Shown here: piece by piece, positions 33,687 through 42,478 of the stretch
Position numbering within the stretch: position 1 is the stretch's first letter
Layout: the number at the start of each line of letters is the position of its first letter
From: Flavobacteriales bacterium
GTDB lineage: Bacteria; Bacteroidota; Bacteroidia; UBA10329
Assembly: GCA_016124845.1 (NCBI GenBank)
Contig: WGMW01000009.1
Span: forward strand, 213,624 to 263,626
Length of the DNA stretch: 50,003 bases
Direction: 5' to 3'
Notes under the pieces: generated by a model
What the model was told of the DNA's origin: nothing
Database searches by the model: none
Seen by the model: only the letters and a program-made list of their open reading frames with translations
Position numbers and translations under genes: made by a program

Positions 33687-35045
33687 TCAATCAACCCATC
33701 GGTTGAAATTATCCCAAAACCCTGGAAAGCTCTTCCGAACCACTTCAGGCTCTTCAATCTCCGTTGGAATGATGGTGGAAAGCACCGCAGCACTCATCGC
33801 CATACGGTGGTCGTTATAGGTTTTGACCTTTGCCTTTGAAGATGCGATTGAACCTGAAATGGTCATGGAGTCGCCACGGACCGAAACGGATATTCCCAGT
33901 TTTTTCAGTTCCCACTTCATGGCTTTGACACGATCCGTTTCTTTCAAACGCAAGTTGTCCAAACCAGTAAGTATGAGCGGTTTTCCGAGTGTTGCTGCAA
34001 GAAAAGCGAATGTTTGTGCCAGATCGGGATGGTCGGTGAAATCAATGTCTGTCGGAAAGTCAACCTTTTCTAAGGACCATATCTCAACTCCATTCTGCTT
34101 CTGAACTGATGAAACGCCCATTTCAGCAAACAAATCGGCAAGAATTGAATCGCCTTGCGGTGAATTGATCTTCAAGCCTTTCAGCAACAATTTAGAATTC
34201 GGTCTTGCTGCTGCCAAAGCATAGAAATAGGAAGCCGAGGTCCAGTCTGATTCAATTTTGAGTTTAGGAATTCTGTACTCCGAAGGCGGAATGGAGATCG
34301 AATTACCTTCAAATCTCACATCCACACCACAGTTTCGCATACAATCGGCCGTCAGTTCGATGTAAGGTTTGGAGAGCACTCTTCCTGCCAGGTGAATCTG
34401 AAGACCGTTTTCCATTGTCGGCCCAACCATCATCAAAGCAGAAATGAACTGGCTACTGACGGAAGCAGGAATCTCCACTTCACCGCCTTTCAGCTTTTTG
34501 CCAGTAGTTCTGAGAGGTGGAAATCCTTCATTTTCCAGATAATCGATCTCGGTCCCGAGTTTTCTCAAGGCATCAACCAGTTCAGCAATTGGTCGTTGCT
34601 TCATCCGTTCGGCACCCGTCAGCACAACCGTTCTTCCTTCTTGAACCGCGCAAAAAGCCGTAAGAAATCGCATGGCCGTTCCGGCCATTCCGATGTTGAT
34701 CTCCGATGAATTGGAATTCAGTGCTTCGAGGAGAATTCGGACGTCTTCGGGTAAAATGACCTCCCCCAACCCCTCCAAAGGAGGGGAGTAAAAGACCCCC
34801 TCCCCGCTTCGCGGTACTCCCCCTTTCAAGGGGGAGAGTTGGTGCATTCCGCCAACCTTTGTCCGAAGAACCGACTCTCCCCTTTGGGGAGATGCCGAAG
34901 GCAGAGGGGCTTGCTCCCCTCCCTTTCGGGGAGGGGTTGGGGGTGGGGCTAAAGCCGAAATAATCAAATACCGATTGGCAATGCTTTTTGAAACAGGTAG
35001 TTCAACCTCGCCCACAAACGGCCCGTCTTTCGCGACCAATTTCAT
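33687..35045 (-). CDS. aroA: EPSP synthase (3-phosphoshikimate 1-carboxyvinyltransferase) with in-frame insert
   Basis: AroA joins shikimate 3-phosphate and PEP in the sixth shikimate step. Core motifs are present: VELPVSKSIANRYLI (15-28), IGMAGTAMRFLTAF (about 117-130), MKQRPIAELVDALRKLG, and LRLKETDRVKAM near the end. The 452 residues exceed the usual 400-430. The surplus is a proline- and glycine-rich block at about residues 34-95 between ISALA and VILPEDVRILLEAL, which is encoded by palindromic repeats at 34759-34950. The frame is kept throughout, so the enzyme may be active if the block loops out. It overlaps aroB by four bases and is the last gene of the aro operon. Confidence 0.95.
   Translation of the reverse strand: MKLVAKDGPFVGEVELPVSKSIANRYLIISALAPPPTPPRKGGEQAPLPSASPQRGESVLRTKVGGMHQLSPLKGGVPRSGEGVFYSPPLEGLGEVILPEDVRILLEALNSNSSEINIGMAGTAMRFLTAFCAVQEGRTVVLTGAERMKQRPIAELVDALRKLGTEIDYLENEGFPPLRTTGKKLKGGEVEIPASVSSQFISALMMVGPTMENGLQIHLAGRVLSKPYIELTADCMRNCGVDVRFEGNSISIPPSEYRIPKLKIESDWTSASYFYALAAARPNSKLLLKGLKINSPQGDSILADLFAEMGVSSVQKQNGVEIWSLEKVDFPTDIDFTDHPDLAQTFAFLAATLGKPLILTGLDNLRLKETDRVKAMKWELKKLGISVSVRGDSMTISGSIASSKAKVKTYNDHRMAMSAAVLSTIIPTEIEEPEVVRKSFPGFWDNFNRWVD
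34759..34950. repeat. Composite palindromic repeat embedded in frame in aroA
   Basis: Several hairpins are strung together: CCCCTCC-AAA-GGAGGGG (34770-34786), CTCCCCC-TTTCA-AGGGGGAG-like (34817-34836), CTCCCC-TTT-GGGGAG (34877-34891), TGCC-GAA-GGCA (34893-34903) and CCCCTCC-CTTTC-GGGGAGGGG-like (34916-34935). Bases 34886-34912 are the exact reverse complement of 5707-5733. The block encodes AroA residues of about 32-96 without a stop. Length 192 is a multiple of three. Confidence 0.88.
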
Positions 35046-36055
35046 TTCTTGGAAACGTAGAATTCAAATGCTTGGTCGAGCAATTCTTCCATAACAGGCT
35101 GGTCGGTAATGGCTTCGCCAATACTCTTCAGAAGCACAAAACGAACTTGACCGTTCTTGTTTTTCTTGTCATGGATCAGCAGTTTTTTTACTTCCGACCA
35201 ATCCGTTTTGGACAGAGAAACTCGCGAGAAAAGGGAATCTGTGAGCTGCAATATTTCTTGCAATTCAGGTTCAGAAAGGCCTGTCAACTTGGTGGAGATG
35301 AACGATTCCATGATCATTCCAGCAGCGATCGCTTCCCCATGCAGAACGGGATTTTCCGTTTCCAACAGATGACTTTCAATGGCATGCCCAATGGTGTGCC
35401 CGAAGTTCAATTTCTTGCGTTCGCCCGATTCAAACTCATCGCGCGCCACCACATCCATTTTCACTTTCACTGACCGTGAAATGAGTTCGTCCTCGTTCGC
35501 GTACATAAGATCCAGAATCGATGCATCCGAAATGAACGCATGCTTCAACACCTCCGCCAAACCGTTTCGGTAATGTCGCGATGGAAGCGTCTTTAAAAAA
35601 TTAGAATCGACCAGAGCCGCTTCTGCTCTCGCAAACGTGCCGATCATGTTCTTCAAACCTCCGAAATCAATTCCTGTCTTACCGCCAATGGCCGCGTCCA
35701 CCATTCCTAAAAGTGAGGTCGGAATCTGCACAAAGCGGATTCCACGCATGTAAGTTGAAGCGATAAAACCACCCAGATCGGTTACCACGCCACCACCCAC
35801 ATTCAACAGCACCGTATTTCGATCTGCGCCATGCTCGGTGAGTTGATACCAGACCATTTCGCAGGTCTTCAGGTTCTTATGACGTTCGCCTTCCGGCATT
35901 TCAATCACAGGCAGATCTTGCGTTTGCGGACAAGCCACATGCAAGTATTCCAAGCATCTTTTTGTGTTCGAATCACAGAGAATGATGGCCTTTTCTTTTA
36001 CCAGCAGGTCACTCAAAAACCGCCAAGCTTGCTCTTTGAACAACACCTGTGTCAT
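35042..36055 (-). CDS. aroB: 3-dehydroquinate synthase
   Basis: AroB cyclises DAHP to 3-dehydroquinate using NAD+ and a divalent metal, the second shikimate step. The 337 residues are slightly shorter than E. coli AroB. Motifs include GGGVVTDLGGFIASTYMRGI (about 89-108, the nicotinamide site), LLGMVDAAIGGKTGID, then AEVLKHAFISD, FGHTIGHAIES and LHGEAIAAGM, which supply the metal-binding Glu and two His residues. It overlaps the DAHP synthase gene upstream by four bases and aroA downstream by four. No insert is seen in it. Confidence 0.96.
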   Translation of the reverse strand: MTQVLFKEQAWRFLSDLLVKEKAIILCDSNTKRCLEYLHVACPQTQDLPVIEMPEGERHKNLKTCEMVWYQLTEHGADRNTVLLNVGGGVVTDLGGFIASTYMRGIRFVQIPTSLLGMVDAAIGGKTGIDFGGLKNMIGTFARAEAALVDSNFLKTLPSRHYRNGLAEVLKHAFISDASILDLMYANEDELISRSVKVKMDVVARDEFESGERKKLNFGHTIGHAIESHLLETENPVLHGEAIAAGMIMESFISTKLTGLSEPELQEILQLTDSLFSRVSLSKTDWSEVKKLLIHDKKNKNGQVRFVLLKSIGEAITDQPVMEELLDQAFEFYVSKK

Positions 36056-37125
36056 GCGTCCTCAGCTTTTTTTGTGTTCATCACATTGGTCTGCTGCTGG
36101 ATGCTTTCCTCGTGAATTGCTTCGAGGAACTTGTACAGAAACCGTGACGAAAGCTGCTTTCCTTGAATGTATGCTTCACGATCGTGCAGAATCTCGTTCC
36201 AACGCTGATGTTGCAAAATGGTAATGTTGTGATTCTTCTTGTACGCTCCGATCTGCCGAGAAATCTCCAAACGGTCGATCAACAGATCCAAAATATCACG
36301 GTCAAGGCCATCAATGGCTGCGCGAAGTTCTTCGAGTTTCGCCTTTACTTCGAGGTCAAGCGAGTTCGGATTTCGCCAAACGAGTTCCAACAAGATTCTT
36401 TCCAACGCTTGTGGTGTGACCTGCTGTTCGGCATCGCTCCACGCTTTTGATGGGTCGCGGTGCGTTTCCAACATGAGTCCGTCCATGTTCAGGTCGATGG
36501 CCTTTTGCGCCACTTCGCTCAACAGTTCACGGTTACCGCAAATATGACTTGGGTCGCAAATAATCGGCACATCGGGCATTCTGCGCTTCAACTCAATCGG
36601 AATATTCCAATTCGGACTGTTCCTGAAAGGTGATTTTTGGAAGGTGGAGAAGCCGCGATGAATGGCTCCCAACTTGGTCAGACCAACGCTTTGAAAGCGC
36701 TCAATGGCACCGATCCAAAGTTCCACATCGGGGTTTACGGGATTTTTCACCAGCACAGGAACATCCGTTCCTTTCAACGCTTCCGCAATTTCTTGCACCA
36801 TGAACGGATTGACCGTTGTCCGTGCCCCGATCCAGAGCACATTTACACCTCCCTTCAGTGCCAGTTCCACATGATTCGGATTGGCCACTTCAACCGTAAC
36901 GGGCTTGCCGATGAGATTACCCGCCTCCTTCAGCCAAGCAATCGCTTCTTCGCCAATTCCTTCAAATTTCCCTGGACGTGTACGTGGTTTCCACACGCCA
37001 GCGCGCAGCAGATCGACATTCAAGTCTTTTAGACCCTCGGCTGTTTCCAGCACCTGTTCGCGCGTTTCCGCACTGCAGGGCCCAGCAATCACAAACGGTC
37101 GGTCTTTTCGTCTGAATTCCATCAA
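36052..37125 (-). CDS. Bifunctional DAHP synthase / chorismate mutase
   Basis: A 357-residue fusion. Residues about 1-255 form a KDO8P-synthase-like DAHP synthase ([20 protein letters not shown] at 8-27, then [31 protein letters not shown]). Residues about 265-345 are a type II (AroQ) chorismate mutase ([20 protein letters not shown], then IGAYKKNH and a helical end). It condenses PEP with erythrose 4-phosphate, and converts chorismate to prephenate, so it joins the first step and the branch to Phe/Tyr. In such fusions the mutase part often mediates feedback by prephenate. It overlaps aroC upstream and aroB downstream by four bases each. An alternative start is the second Met. Confidence 0.94.
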   Translation of the reverse strand: MMEFRRKDRPFVIAGPCSAETREQVLETAEGLKDLNVDLLRAGVWKPRTRPGKFEGIGEEAIAWLKEAGNLIGKPVTVEVANPNHVELALKGGVNVLWIGARTTVNPFMVQEIAEALKGTDVPVLVKNPVNPDVELWIGAIERFQSVGLTKLGAIHRGFSTFQKSPFRNSPNWNIPIELKRRMPDVPIICDPSHICGNRELLSEVAQKAIDLNMDGLMLETHRDPSKAWSDAEQQVTPQALERILLELVWRNPNSLDLEVKAKLEELRAAIDGLDRDILDLLIDRLEISRQIGAYKKNHNITILQHQRWNEILHDREAYIQGKQLSSRFLYKFLEAIHEESIQQQTNVMNTKKAEDA

Positions 37126-38204
37126 CCGTTCTGTTGCGTTCTGTTTCTAAGATAGTGGTCAGCCAAAACGATAGCAGCCATTGCCTCCACAATCGGCACT
37201 GCGCGCGGAACCACACACGGGTCGTGGCGTCCTTTTCCTTCCAAGGTCACTTCATTTCCTTCAGTGTCGATACTCGGTTGTGCTTGCATGATGGTGGCCA
37301 CAGGTTTGAACGCCACGTTGAAGGTGATGTTCATCCCGTTGGAAATTCCACCTTGAATACCGCCACTATGATTGGTTTCGGTGATGGTTTTTCCTTCTCG
37401 TGAAGCGAAAACATCGTTGTGTTCTGAACCACGCATTTTGGTAGATGCGAACCCTGAACCGATTTCAAAACCTTTCACGGCATTGACGCTGAGTATCGCT
37501 TTTCCGAGGTCGGCATGGAGCTTATCGAAGACTGGTTCTCCCAATCCTACAGGAACATTCCTAATTACGCAGCTGATAATTCCTCCAACCGTATCCCCTT
37601 CTTTCCGAACGGATTCAATCAATTTTTGCATTTCGGCAGATGTCTTTTCATCAGGACAACGGACGAGACTTTTCTCGACATCATTCAGAGAAACCGTCTG
37701 ATCATTGACCGTTGCCACGACATCGGCAACCGAAGAAACGTAGGCAACAATCTCAATTCCAGCTTGCTGAAGCAGCATTTTAGCAAAGGCGCCAGCCACG
37801 ACACGCGCAGCAGTTTCGCGAGCCGATGCGCGCCCACCACCTCGATAATCGCGATGGCCATATTTTGCCTGATACGTGAAATCGGCATGGCTGGGGCGGA
37901 ACGTTTCCTTGAGGTGATCATAGTCCTTAGAACGCGCATCTGCGTTGGGAATTGTAACCGCGATCGGAGTTCCGAGCGATTTCCGTTCAAATACACCCGA
38001 AAGAATTTGGAATTCTTCCGTTTCCTTGCGTTGCGTAGTCAGTTTAGATTGGCCTGGTCGTCTGCGTTGAAGGTCTTGATGAATAAGGTCTTCGCTAATG
38101 TTAATCCCCGCAGGAAAACCATCGATCACGACACCAATGGCGGCACCATGGCTTTCACCGAAGGTGGTTATTCTGAAAAGTTGACCGAACGAATTACCTG
38201 CCAT
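37122..38204 (-). CDS. aroC: Chorismate synthase
   Basis: AroC removes phosphate from EPSP to give chorismate, using reduced FMN. With ATG at 38204 the protein is 360 residues, the family length, and starts [20 protein letters not shown]; a longer frame upstream adds 27 unrelated residues. Signature sequences are [37 protein letters not shown] (about 125-145), [16 protein letters not shown] and [11 protein letters not shown]. It is first in the aro operon (aroC, DAHP synthase/mutase, aroB, aroA), each overlapping the next by four bases. TACCTTAG at 38209-38216 on the minus strand resembles a -7 box with one mismatch. Confidence 0.96.
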   Translation of the reverse strand: MAGNSFGQLFRITTFGESHGAAIGVVIDGFPAGINISEDLIHQDLQRRRPGQSKLTTQRKETEEFQILSGVFERKSLGTPIAVTIPNADARSKDYDHLKETFRPSHADFTYQAKYGHRDYRGGGRASARETAARVVAGAFAKMLLQQAGIEIVAYVSSVADVVATVNDQTVSLNDVEKSLVRCPDEKTSAEMQKLIESVRKEGDTVGGIISCVIRNVPVGLGEPVFDKLHADLGKAILSVNAVKGFEIGSGFASTKMRGSEHNDVFASREGKTITETNHSGGIQGGISNGMNITFNVAFKPVATIMQAQPSIDTEGNEVTLEGKGRHDPCVVPRAVPIVEAMAAIVLADHYLRNRTQQNG

Positions 38205-38274
38205 GGTGCTAAGGTAAATGAGGAAAAAGGAAAAACGGGAAAACGTTCTCTCCCAATTCAGTTCCGAACGTTTT

Positions 38275-39063
38275 TCATTTTTCATTCATCCTTTTCCCCT
38301 TCTTCGGGAACCACGGAATAAATGCGCTTGTGGTGGCAATGTAATCGGCATACTTGGGGTTGCCTTTGTACTTTTTCTCCAATAGCGCTACGCCCGAAAC
38401 CTTTACCAGGAAGAAGTGCATGACGGCCGGGCCGATGGCCGCGATGTACCAGTAAGGCGACATCAGCGCCAGCAGGAAAATGCCCCACCATTGCGTGGCA
38501 TCGCCAAAATAATTCGGGTGGCGCGTGTATTTCCAAACGCCATACCGCATCACTTTTCCTTTGTTTTCCAGGTTTGCTTTGAACTGTGCCATCTGATGAT
38601 CGCCAACGGCTTCAAAGAAAAAGCCGATCAGCCATACGGCCATTCCGAGATACACGTTCCAGGTCAGTTCCAGCGGTTCTGAAAAAATGACATATAGCGG
38701 TGAAGCCACGATTAGCATGATGAGCCCTTGCAGCATAAACACCTGAAAGAAGGCGCGTAGGATCGCATTTTCACCCCATTCTTTGCGCCATTGTGCGTAG
38801 CGGTAATCTTCGGGTTTCCCCTTGTTGCGGTTATAGATGTAACTGGCCAGGCGAATGCCCCAGACCGTGACCAAGAGTAACGCGATCCACTGCACGGAAG
38901 AATGATGCGATTGCAACGAACACGAAATGGCGATAAGCACAAAACCGAGCCCCCAACCAACATCAACAATGCTGTTGTCTTTTAACCGCTGCGCGATGAC
39001 GAACATCACCAACATGAATGAAAAAATGATCAGTGCGGAATGTTGAAGTAGGAGCCAGTTCAT
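38275..39063 (-). CDS. DUF1295 membrane protein (steroid 5-alpha reductase-like)
   Basis: A 262-residue protein with about six hydrophobic segments. [18 protein letters not shown] (28-45) and the C-terminal [19 protein letters not shown], the NADPH/sterol-binding signature, define the DUF1295 family, related to 5-alpha-reductases and isoprenylcysteine methyltransferases. The cofactor and substrate in bacteria are unknown. It lies 70 bases upstream of aroC on the same strand and is 92 bases after the FAH-family gene, so it could belong to either transcript or its own. Confidence 0.88.
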   Translation of the reverse strand: MNWLLLQHSALIIFSFMLVMFVIAQRLKDNSIVDVGWGLGFVLIAISCSLQSHHSSVQWIALLLVTVWGIRLASYIYNRNKGKPEDYRYAQWRKEWGENAILRAFFQVFMLQGLIMLIVASPLYVIFSEPLELTWNVYLGMAVWLIGFFFEAVGDHQMAQFKANLENKGKVMRYGVWKYTRHPNYFGDATQWWGIFLLALMSPYWYIAAIGPAVMHFFLVKVSGVALLEKKYKGNPKYADYIATTSAFIPWFPKKGKRMNEK

Positions 39064-39112
39064 AATGAAGCGTTTGGTTCCAAATAAACAGCACTGGCCA
39101 ACTATTGTTGGT

Positions 39113-39148
39113 TTAGATTCCTCGGCTTCGCTCGGAATGACAATCTAA
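39113..39148. repeat. Short inverted repeat after the FAH gene
   Basis: TTAGATT (39113-39119) and AATCTAA (39142-39148) flank CTCGGCTTCGCTCGGAATGA. The core resembles a dispersed Bacteroidota intergenic repeat I recall from genome data; no second copy was found here. It sits just after the FAH stop and may end that transcript. Confidence 0.5.
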
Positions 39149-39155
39149 GCGAGTG

Positions 39156-39767
39156 TCATTTGATGCGGAAATCCATCATTTTTCGGCCTTCGATGAAGGC
39201 TTCGAGGTGGTCGCCAACGTTGAGTTTACCTACGCCAGCTGGCGTTCCAGTGAAAATCACATCACCGATCTTGAGCATGAAATACTTACTGGCCTCTTCT
39301 ATGATCCTGTCAACAGGAAAAAGCATATCACCCGTAAATCCTTTCTGAACCACCTTGCCGTTGATGTGCAACTCAAAGTGGATGGCGTTCACATCACCAA
39401 AATCAGAAAGTGGAAGCGTTTTGCTCATGGGTGCCGAACCATCAAAACCTTTTGCCTTCTCCCACGGTAGACCTTTTTCCTTGCATTTCTGCTGAATGTC
39501 GCGGGCAGTAATGTCAATTCCGATACCGATCTCGCGATAGTATTTTGGCGCAAACTTCTCCTGAATGTTCTTTCCCTTTTTGTGGATCTTCACATAGATC
39601 TCGGCCTCGTAATGCACGTCATTGGAGAAATCGGGCAGGTAGAAATCATCATTGTTCGGAAGAACGGCCGAATCGGGTTTGATAAAAAAAAGTGGCTCTG
39701 TAGGAATTGGATTGTTCAGTTCCTTGGCGTGTTCCGCGTAGTTGCGACCGATGCAGATGATCTTCAT
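39156..39767 (-). CDS. Fumarylacetoacetate hydrolase-family protein
   Basis: A 203-residue protein of the FAH superfamily, which acts on 2-oxo or dioxo acids using a divalent metal. KIICIGRNYAEHAKELNNPI and EPLFFIKPDSAVL open the fold; HYEAEIYVKIHKKGKN carries two metal-ligand acids, DITARDIQ follows, and GTPAGVGKLNVGDHLEAFIEG closes it. The size matches short YcgM-like members (acylpyruvases). It overlaps the exonuclease gene by four bases at its start, so it is the last gene of the five-gene minus-strand run. The natural substrate is unclear. Confidence 0.93.
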   Translation of the reverse strand: MKIICIGRNYAEHAKELNNPIPTEPLFFIKPDSAVLPNNDDFYLPDFSNDVHYEAEIYVKIHKKGKNIQEKFAPKYYREIGIGIDITARDIQQKCKEKGLPWEKAKGFDGSAPMSKTLPLSDFGDVNAIHFELHINGKVVQKGFTGDMLFPVDRIIEEASKYFMLKIGDVIFTGTPAGVGKLNVGDHLEAFIEGRKMMDFRIK

Positions 39768-40543
39768 AGCAGACCTTTGTTGAATGCTTCAACCCGTATT
39801 TCGGTAAGCACTTTTTTGGTGTAGCTCGGAAACTGGGCATCCATCATCCAACCGTAGTAACCTGGCTGGGTTTTAAGCACTTCGACAACGGATTTCCCTT
39901 TGTTCTTCCCAAAATTGAATACCGCCTCGCCTTTCTCATTCTCTACGATATGCCCTGCGAAGTCAATCGCATTTCCACGTTTGGAGAAATCGCTGAGCAT
40001 CTCCACATTTCCGTCCAGCTCATCATACTTCTCCACTTGGGCTTTCAGCACTTCCAATGTGGCGCGTGTATCTGCTTCTGCACTGTGCGCATTGGTCAGG
40101 TCGCCATCGCAATAGAACTTGTAAGCGGCCACCAATGTGCGTTGCTCCATCTTATGGAAAATGTTCTGCACGTCCACCACCTTGCGGTTCTTCATACTGA
40201 ATTCAATCTCATTTCGGTGATACTCTTCAAGCAAAAGCGGCACATCGAATTTCAAGCAATTGTAACCCGCCAGATCTGCATTCCCGATAAAATCGGTAAT
40301 TGCGGGGGCCAACTCATTGAAACTGGGCTTGCCGGCCACTTTGTCGTCTGTAATTCCATGAACTGCTGAGGACTCCAGCGGAATTGGCATCCCAGGATTG
40401 ACCAACTCGGTCATGGTTTCTTCCGAACCATCGGGATTCAGTTTGATGATGGAAATCTCCACGATGCGGTCGGTGGCCACATTGACACCCGTGGTCTCGA
40501 GGTCGAAAAAGGCAAGAGGTCGTTTAAGATGAAGCGTTGACAT
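39764..40543 (-). CDS. DnaQ-like 3'-5' exonuclease (DEDDh)
   Basis: A 259-residue protein. Exo I is LAFFDLETTGVN with Asp14 and Glu16; Exo II is LAGYNCLKFDVPLL; Exo III is AHSAEADTRATLEVL with the His/Asp pair, giving the DEDDh set. The C-terminal FGKNKGKSVVEVL and PGYYGWMMDAQFPSYTK form an ExoX-like C-terminal domain that binds DNA ends. It should trim DNA or RNA 3' ends and is not the polymerase epsilon subunit by its tail. Its start overlaps the stop of the PD40 gene by one base (TAATG), and the FAH gene follows with a four-base overlap. The link with envelope genes is unexplained. Confidence 0.93.
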   Translation of the reverse strand: MSTLHLKRPLAFFDLETTGVNVATDRIVEISIIKLNPDGSEETMTELVNPGMPIPLESSAVHGITDDKVAGKPSFNELAPAITDFIGNADLAGYNCLKFDVPLLLEEYHRNEIEFSMKNRKVVDVQNIFHKMEQRTLVAAYKFYCDGDLTNAHSAEADTRATLEVLKAQVEKYDELDGNVEMLSDFSKRGNAIDFAGHIVENEKGEAVFNFGKNKGKSVVEVLKTQPGYYGWMMDAQFPSYTKKVLTEIRVEAFNKGLL

Positions 40544-42474
40544 TACTTCGCTGGTGGTTCAAGTCCATTTTCCACCAAGGTCCATTTCCGGTTGATGATC
40601 TTCTGGTAATCACCGAAGCCCATTACGTTGATCTTCTCTTTGATCGGCTGGAAACCGGGCGCTTCAATCGTAAACTCGTAGATCTGCCCTGGATAGAGTG
40701 CGAAGGTCATCTTACCCGTGTTGTAATTGGGCAGGTAAGTTCCGACCATCTCACCTGATTTATCCGTGACCGTTCCTGTGATCTCAAGGTCTTTCAAATT
40801 GATGATCGGTGAAACTTTCGGTTCAAATTTCTTTGCGGGAACAGCCACTTTCTTCACGCGCGTATCATACCATTGAAATGTTCCTTCTCCTTTTGGGAAA
40901 GTCTCAGGAGTATACTTTGCCACTTCGGCACCATTCCAAGAACCGATGATGGTGATCTCATAGGCCTCTCCGTTCTTCACCTCCACATTCTTTGTCTCCA
41001 CAAATTCATATTCAGGATGATCGGTGGGCTGATATTCATCTGTGAACCATTTCACGTTTCCGTCTTCCGTGTTCTTCCATTCGTGGAAGGTCAAGGTTTC
41101 CTTCTCAGGCCCTTTCATGATCTCCAATTCCACCACCACTGCGGTCAACTGCTCCTCGTAATCCTCAAAGATCACGCGATAGATGTCAAGATCGCCAAAG
41201 CCTCCTTTTCGCAACTGCGCGGTGTAACCATATCGCGGATCATCAGTCGGACAGAATGTAAAATTGTCCATCGTATTGTTGATGGGATAGCAGAGACCTT
41301 CAGGCCGTTCCCATCTACTGAACTGCTCGTTCCATTCGCTCTTGTAGATGTCATAACCGCCCATACTCTTATGTCCCTGAGAAGCGAAATACAACGTTTT
41401 GCCATCAGCCGATATAACGGGAAACATCTCATCATACTGCGTATTGATGGTCGGTCCGAGATTGACAGGAATGGACCATTCTCCGGTCGGAAGCATCTTC
41501 GCCATGTAAATATCAAGCCCACCGAATCCGGGTTCCGCGATGGGCAAACGGGCAATGAACAGCGTCTGACCGTCCGGGGTGCAAGTAGCGGCCATTTCGG
41601 GTTCATCGGTATTAATCGATTCTCCCAATGTTTTTCCTTTTTCCCACCTTCTACCGCTGAACTCGCTCATCCAAATGTCATCGAACCCGTCCATGTTATC
41701 GATCATATAGAAGATATGATCGCCAAAGGCTGACATCCCAACAAACTCCTCTACAAATTCGGTATTGATGGTCATGCCAACACCTTTCGCTTTTCTGAAT
41801 TCACCATACTTGGATTGCGTCCAAAAAATGTCTGCGGGTTTGTTGCCGTCATAGTCCAGGTTCTGTCCGGCAACACCTTTATCTCTTTTGGTGGAGAATA
41901 CAAGGAAAGACTGATCGAGAGGTGTAAAAGGATTCAGGTCAGGACCGTCTGAATTGATGTCATCACCCAAATTCTCGAACCGTACATTGCACGGGTTCTT
42001 CATCAGTTTCCGTGCGTTCTCACAGAATTCGATCTGGCGGGTAACATCAATGATCCGCTCTGGCTTTGTAACGGTGAGTTTGTATTTATTGAAAAAGTAC
42101 AGCGCACTATCGATCTGCTCGTTGTACATGTACGCGGTACCGAGATCATAAAAAACCTCGTCATCAAACTTCTCCTTGGTAATGACCTTTCTCAGGTACG
42201 GGATTGAACGACTTTTGTCAATATTCTGGTATAGGTGGCACAGGCCAACCCGCCAGTTCAGAAACACATCTTCCGGGTTTTCGGCAAGCAGCTGCGTGTA
42301 CTCGATAAATGCGTTCTGATAATCACCGAGGTCGAAAAGGTTCTTTGCCTTTGCCATCGGTGTTGCCCCTTTCACATCATCAACTTGAGCACTTACTTGG
42401 TTCAACGAGAAGAGAAGGCATGCCAGCAACAGCCAACGAAATGAACTCAAACGTATGGGAATTCCTCGAAGCAT
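40543..42474 (-). CDS. TPR-PD40 propeller protein, PorE-like but without OmpA domain
   Basis: A 643-residue exported protein. ATG at 42474, four bases after the upstream stop, puts the signal peptide first (LLLACLLFSLNQVSA, cut before QVDD). Residues about 40-150 are TPR-like (KAKNLFDLGDYQNAFIEYTQ). Residues about 160-470 form a PD40 propeller with repeated blades such as ADGKTLYFASQGHKSMGGYD and PDGQTLFIARL. Beta domains follow and the end (LEITGTVTDKSGEMVGTYLP, APGFQPIKEKI) looks like a carboxypeptidase-regulatory fold. It is a shorter paralogue of the protein at 46573-49737 and lacks the peptidoglycan-binding part. It is probably periplasmic and works with that protein. Confidence 0.88.
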   Translation of the reverse strand: MLRGIPIRLSSFRWLLLACLLFSLNQVSAQVDDVKGATPMAKAKNLFDLGDYQNAFIEYTQLLAENPEDVFLNWRVGLCHLYQNIDKSRSIPYLRKVITKEKFDDEVFYDLGTAYMYNEQIDSALYFFNKYKLTVTKPERIIDVTRQIEFCENARKLMKNPCNVRFENLGDDINSDGPDLNPFTPLDQSFLVFSTKRDKGVAGQNLDYDGNKPADIFWTQSKYGEFRKAKGVGMTINTEFVEEFVGMSAFGDHIFYMIDNMDGFDDIWMSEFSGRRWEKGKTLGESINTDEPEMAATCTPDGQTLFIARLPIAEPGFGGLDIYMAKMLPTGEWSIPVNLGPTINTQYDEMFPVISADGKTLYFASQGHKSMGGYDIYKSEWNEQFSRWERPEGLCYPINNTMDNFTFCPTDDPRYGYTAQLRKGGFGDLDIYRVIFEDYEEQLTAVVVELEIMKGPEKETLTFHEWKNTEDGNVKWFTDEYQPTDHPEYEFVETKNVEVKNGEAYEITIIGSWNGAEVAKYTPETFPKGEGTFQWYDTRVKKVAVPAKKFEPKVSPIINLKDLEITGTVTDKSGEMVGTYLPNYNTGKMTFALYPGQIYEFTIEAPGFQPIKEKINVMGFGDYQKIINRKWTLVENGLEPPAK

Positions 42475-42478
42475 ATTG

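Noticed and set aside
33687-35045. aroA as a pseudogene because of the repeat block
   Set aside because: The frame is uninterrupted, the block is a multiple of three, and active-site motifs remain on both sides.
37515-38321. Plus-strand frame (268 codons) antisense to aroC
   Set aside because: aroC on the minus strand has all family signatures; the antisense product does not resemble anything.
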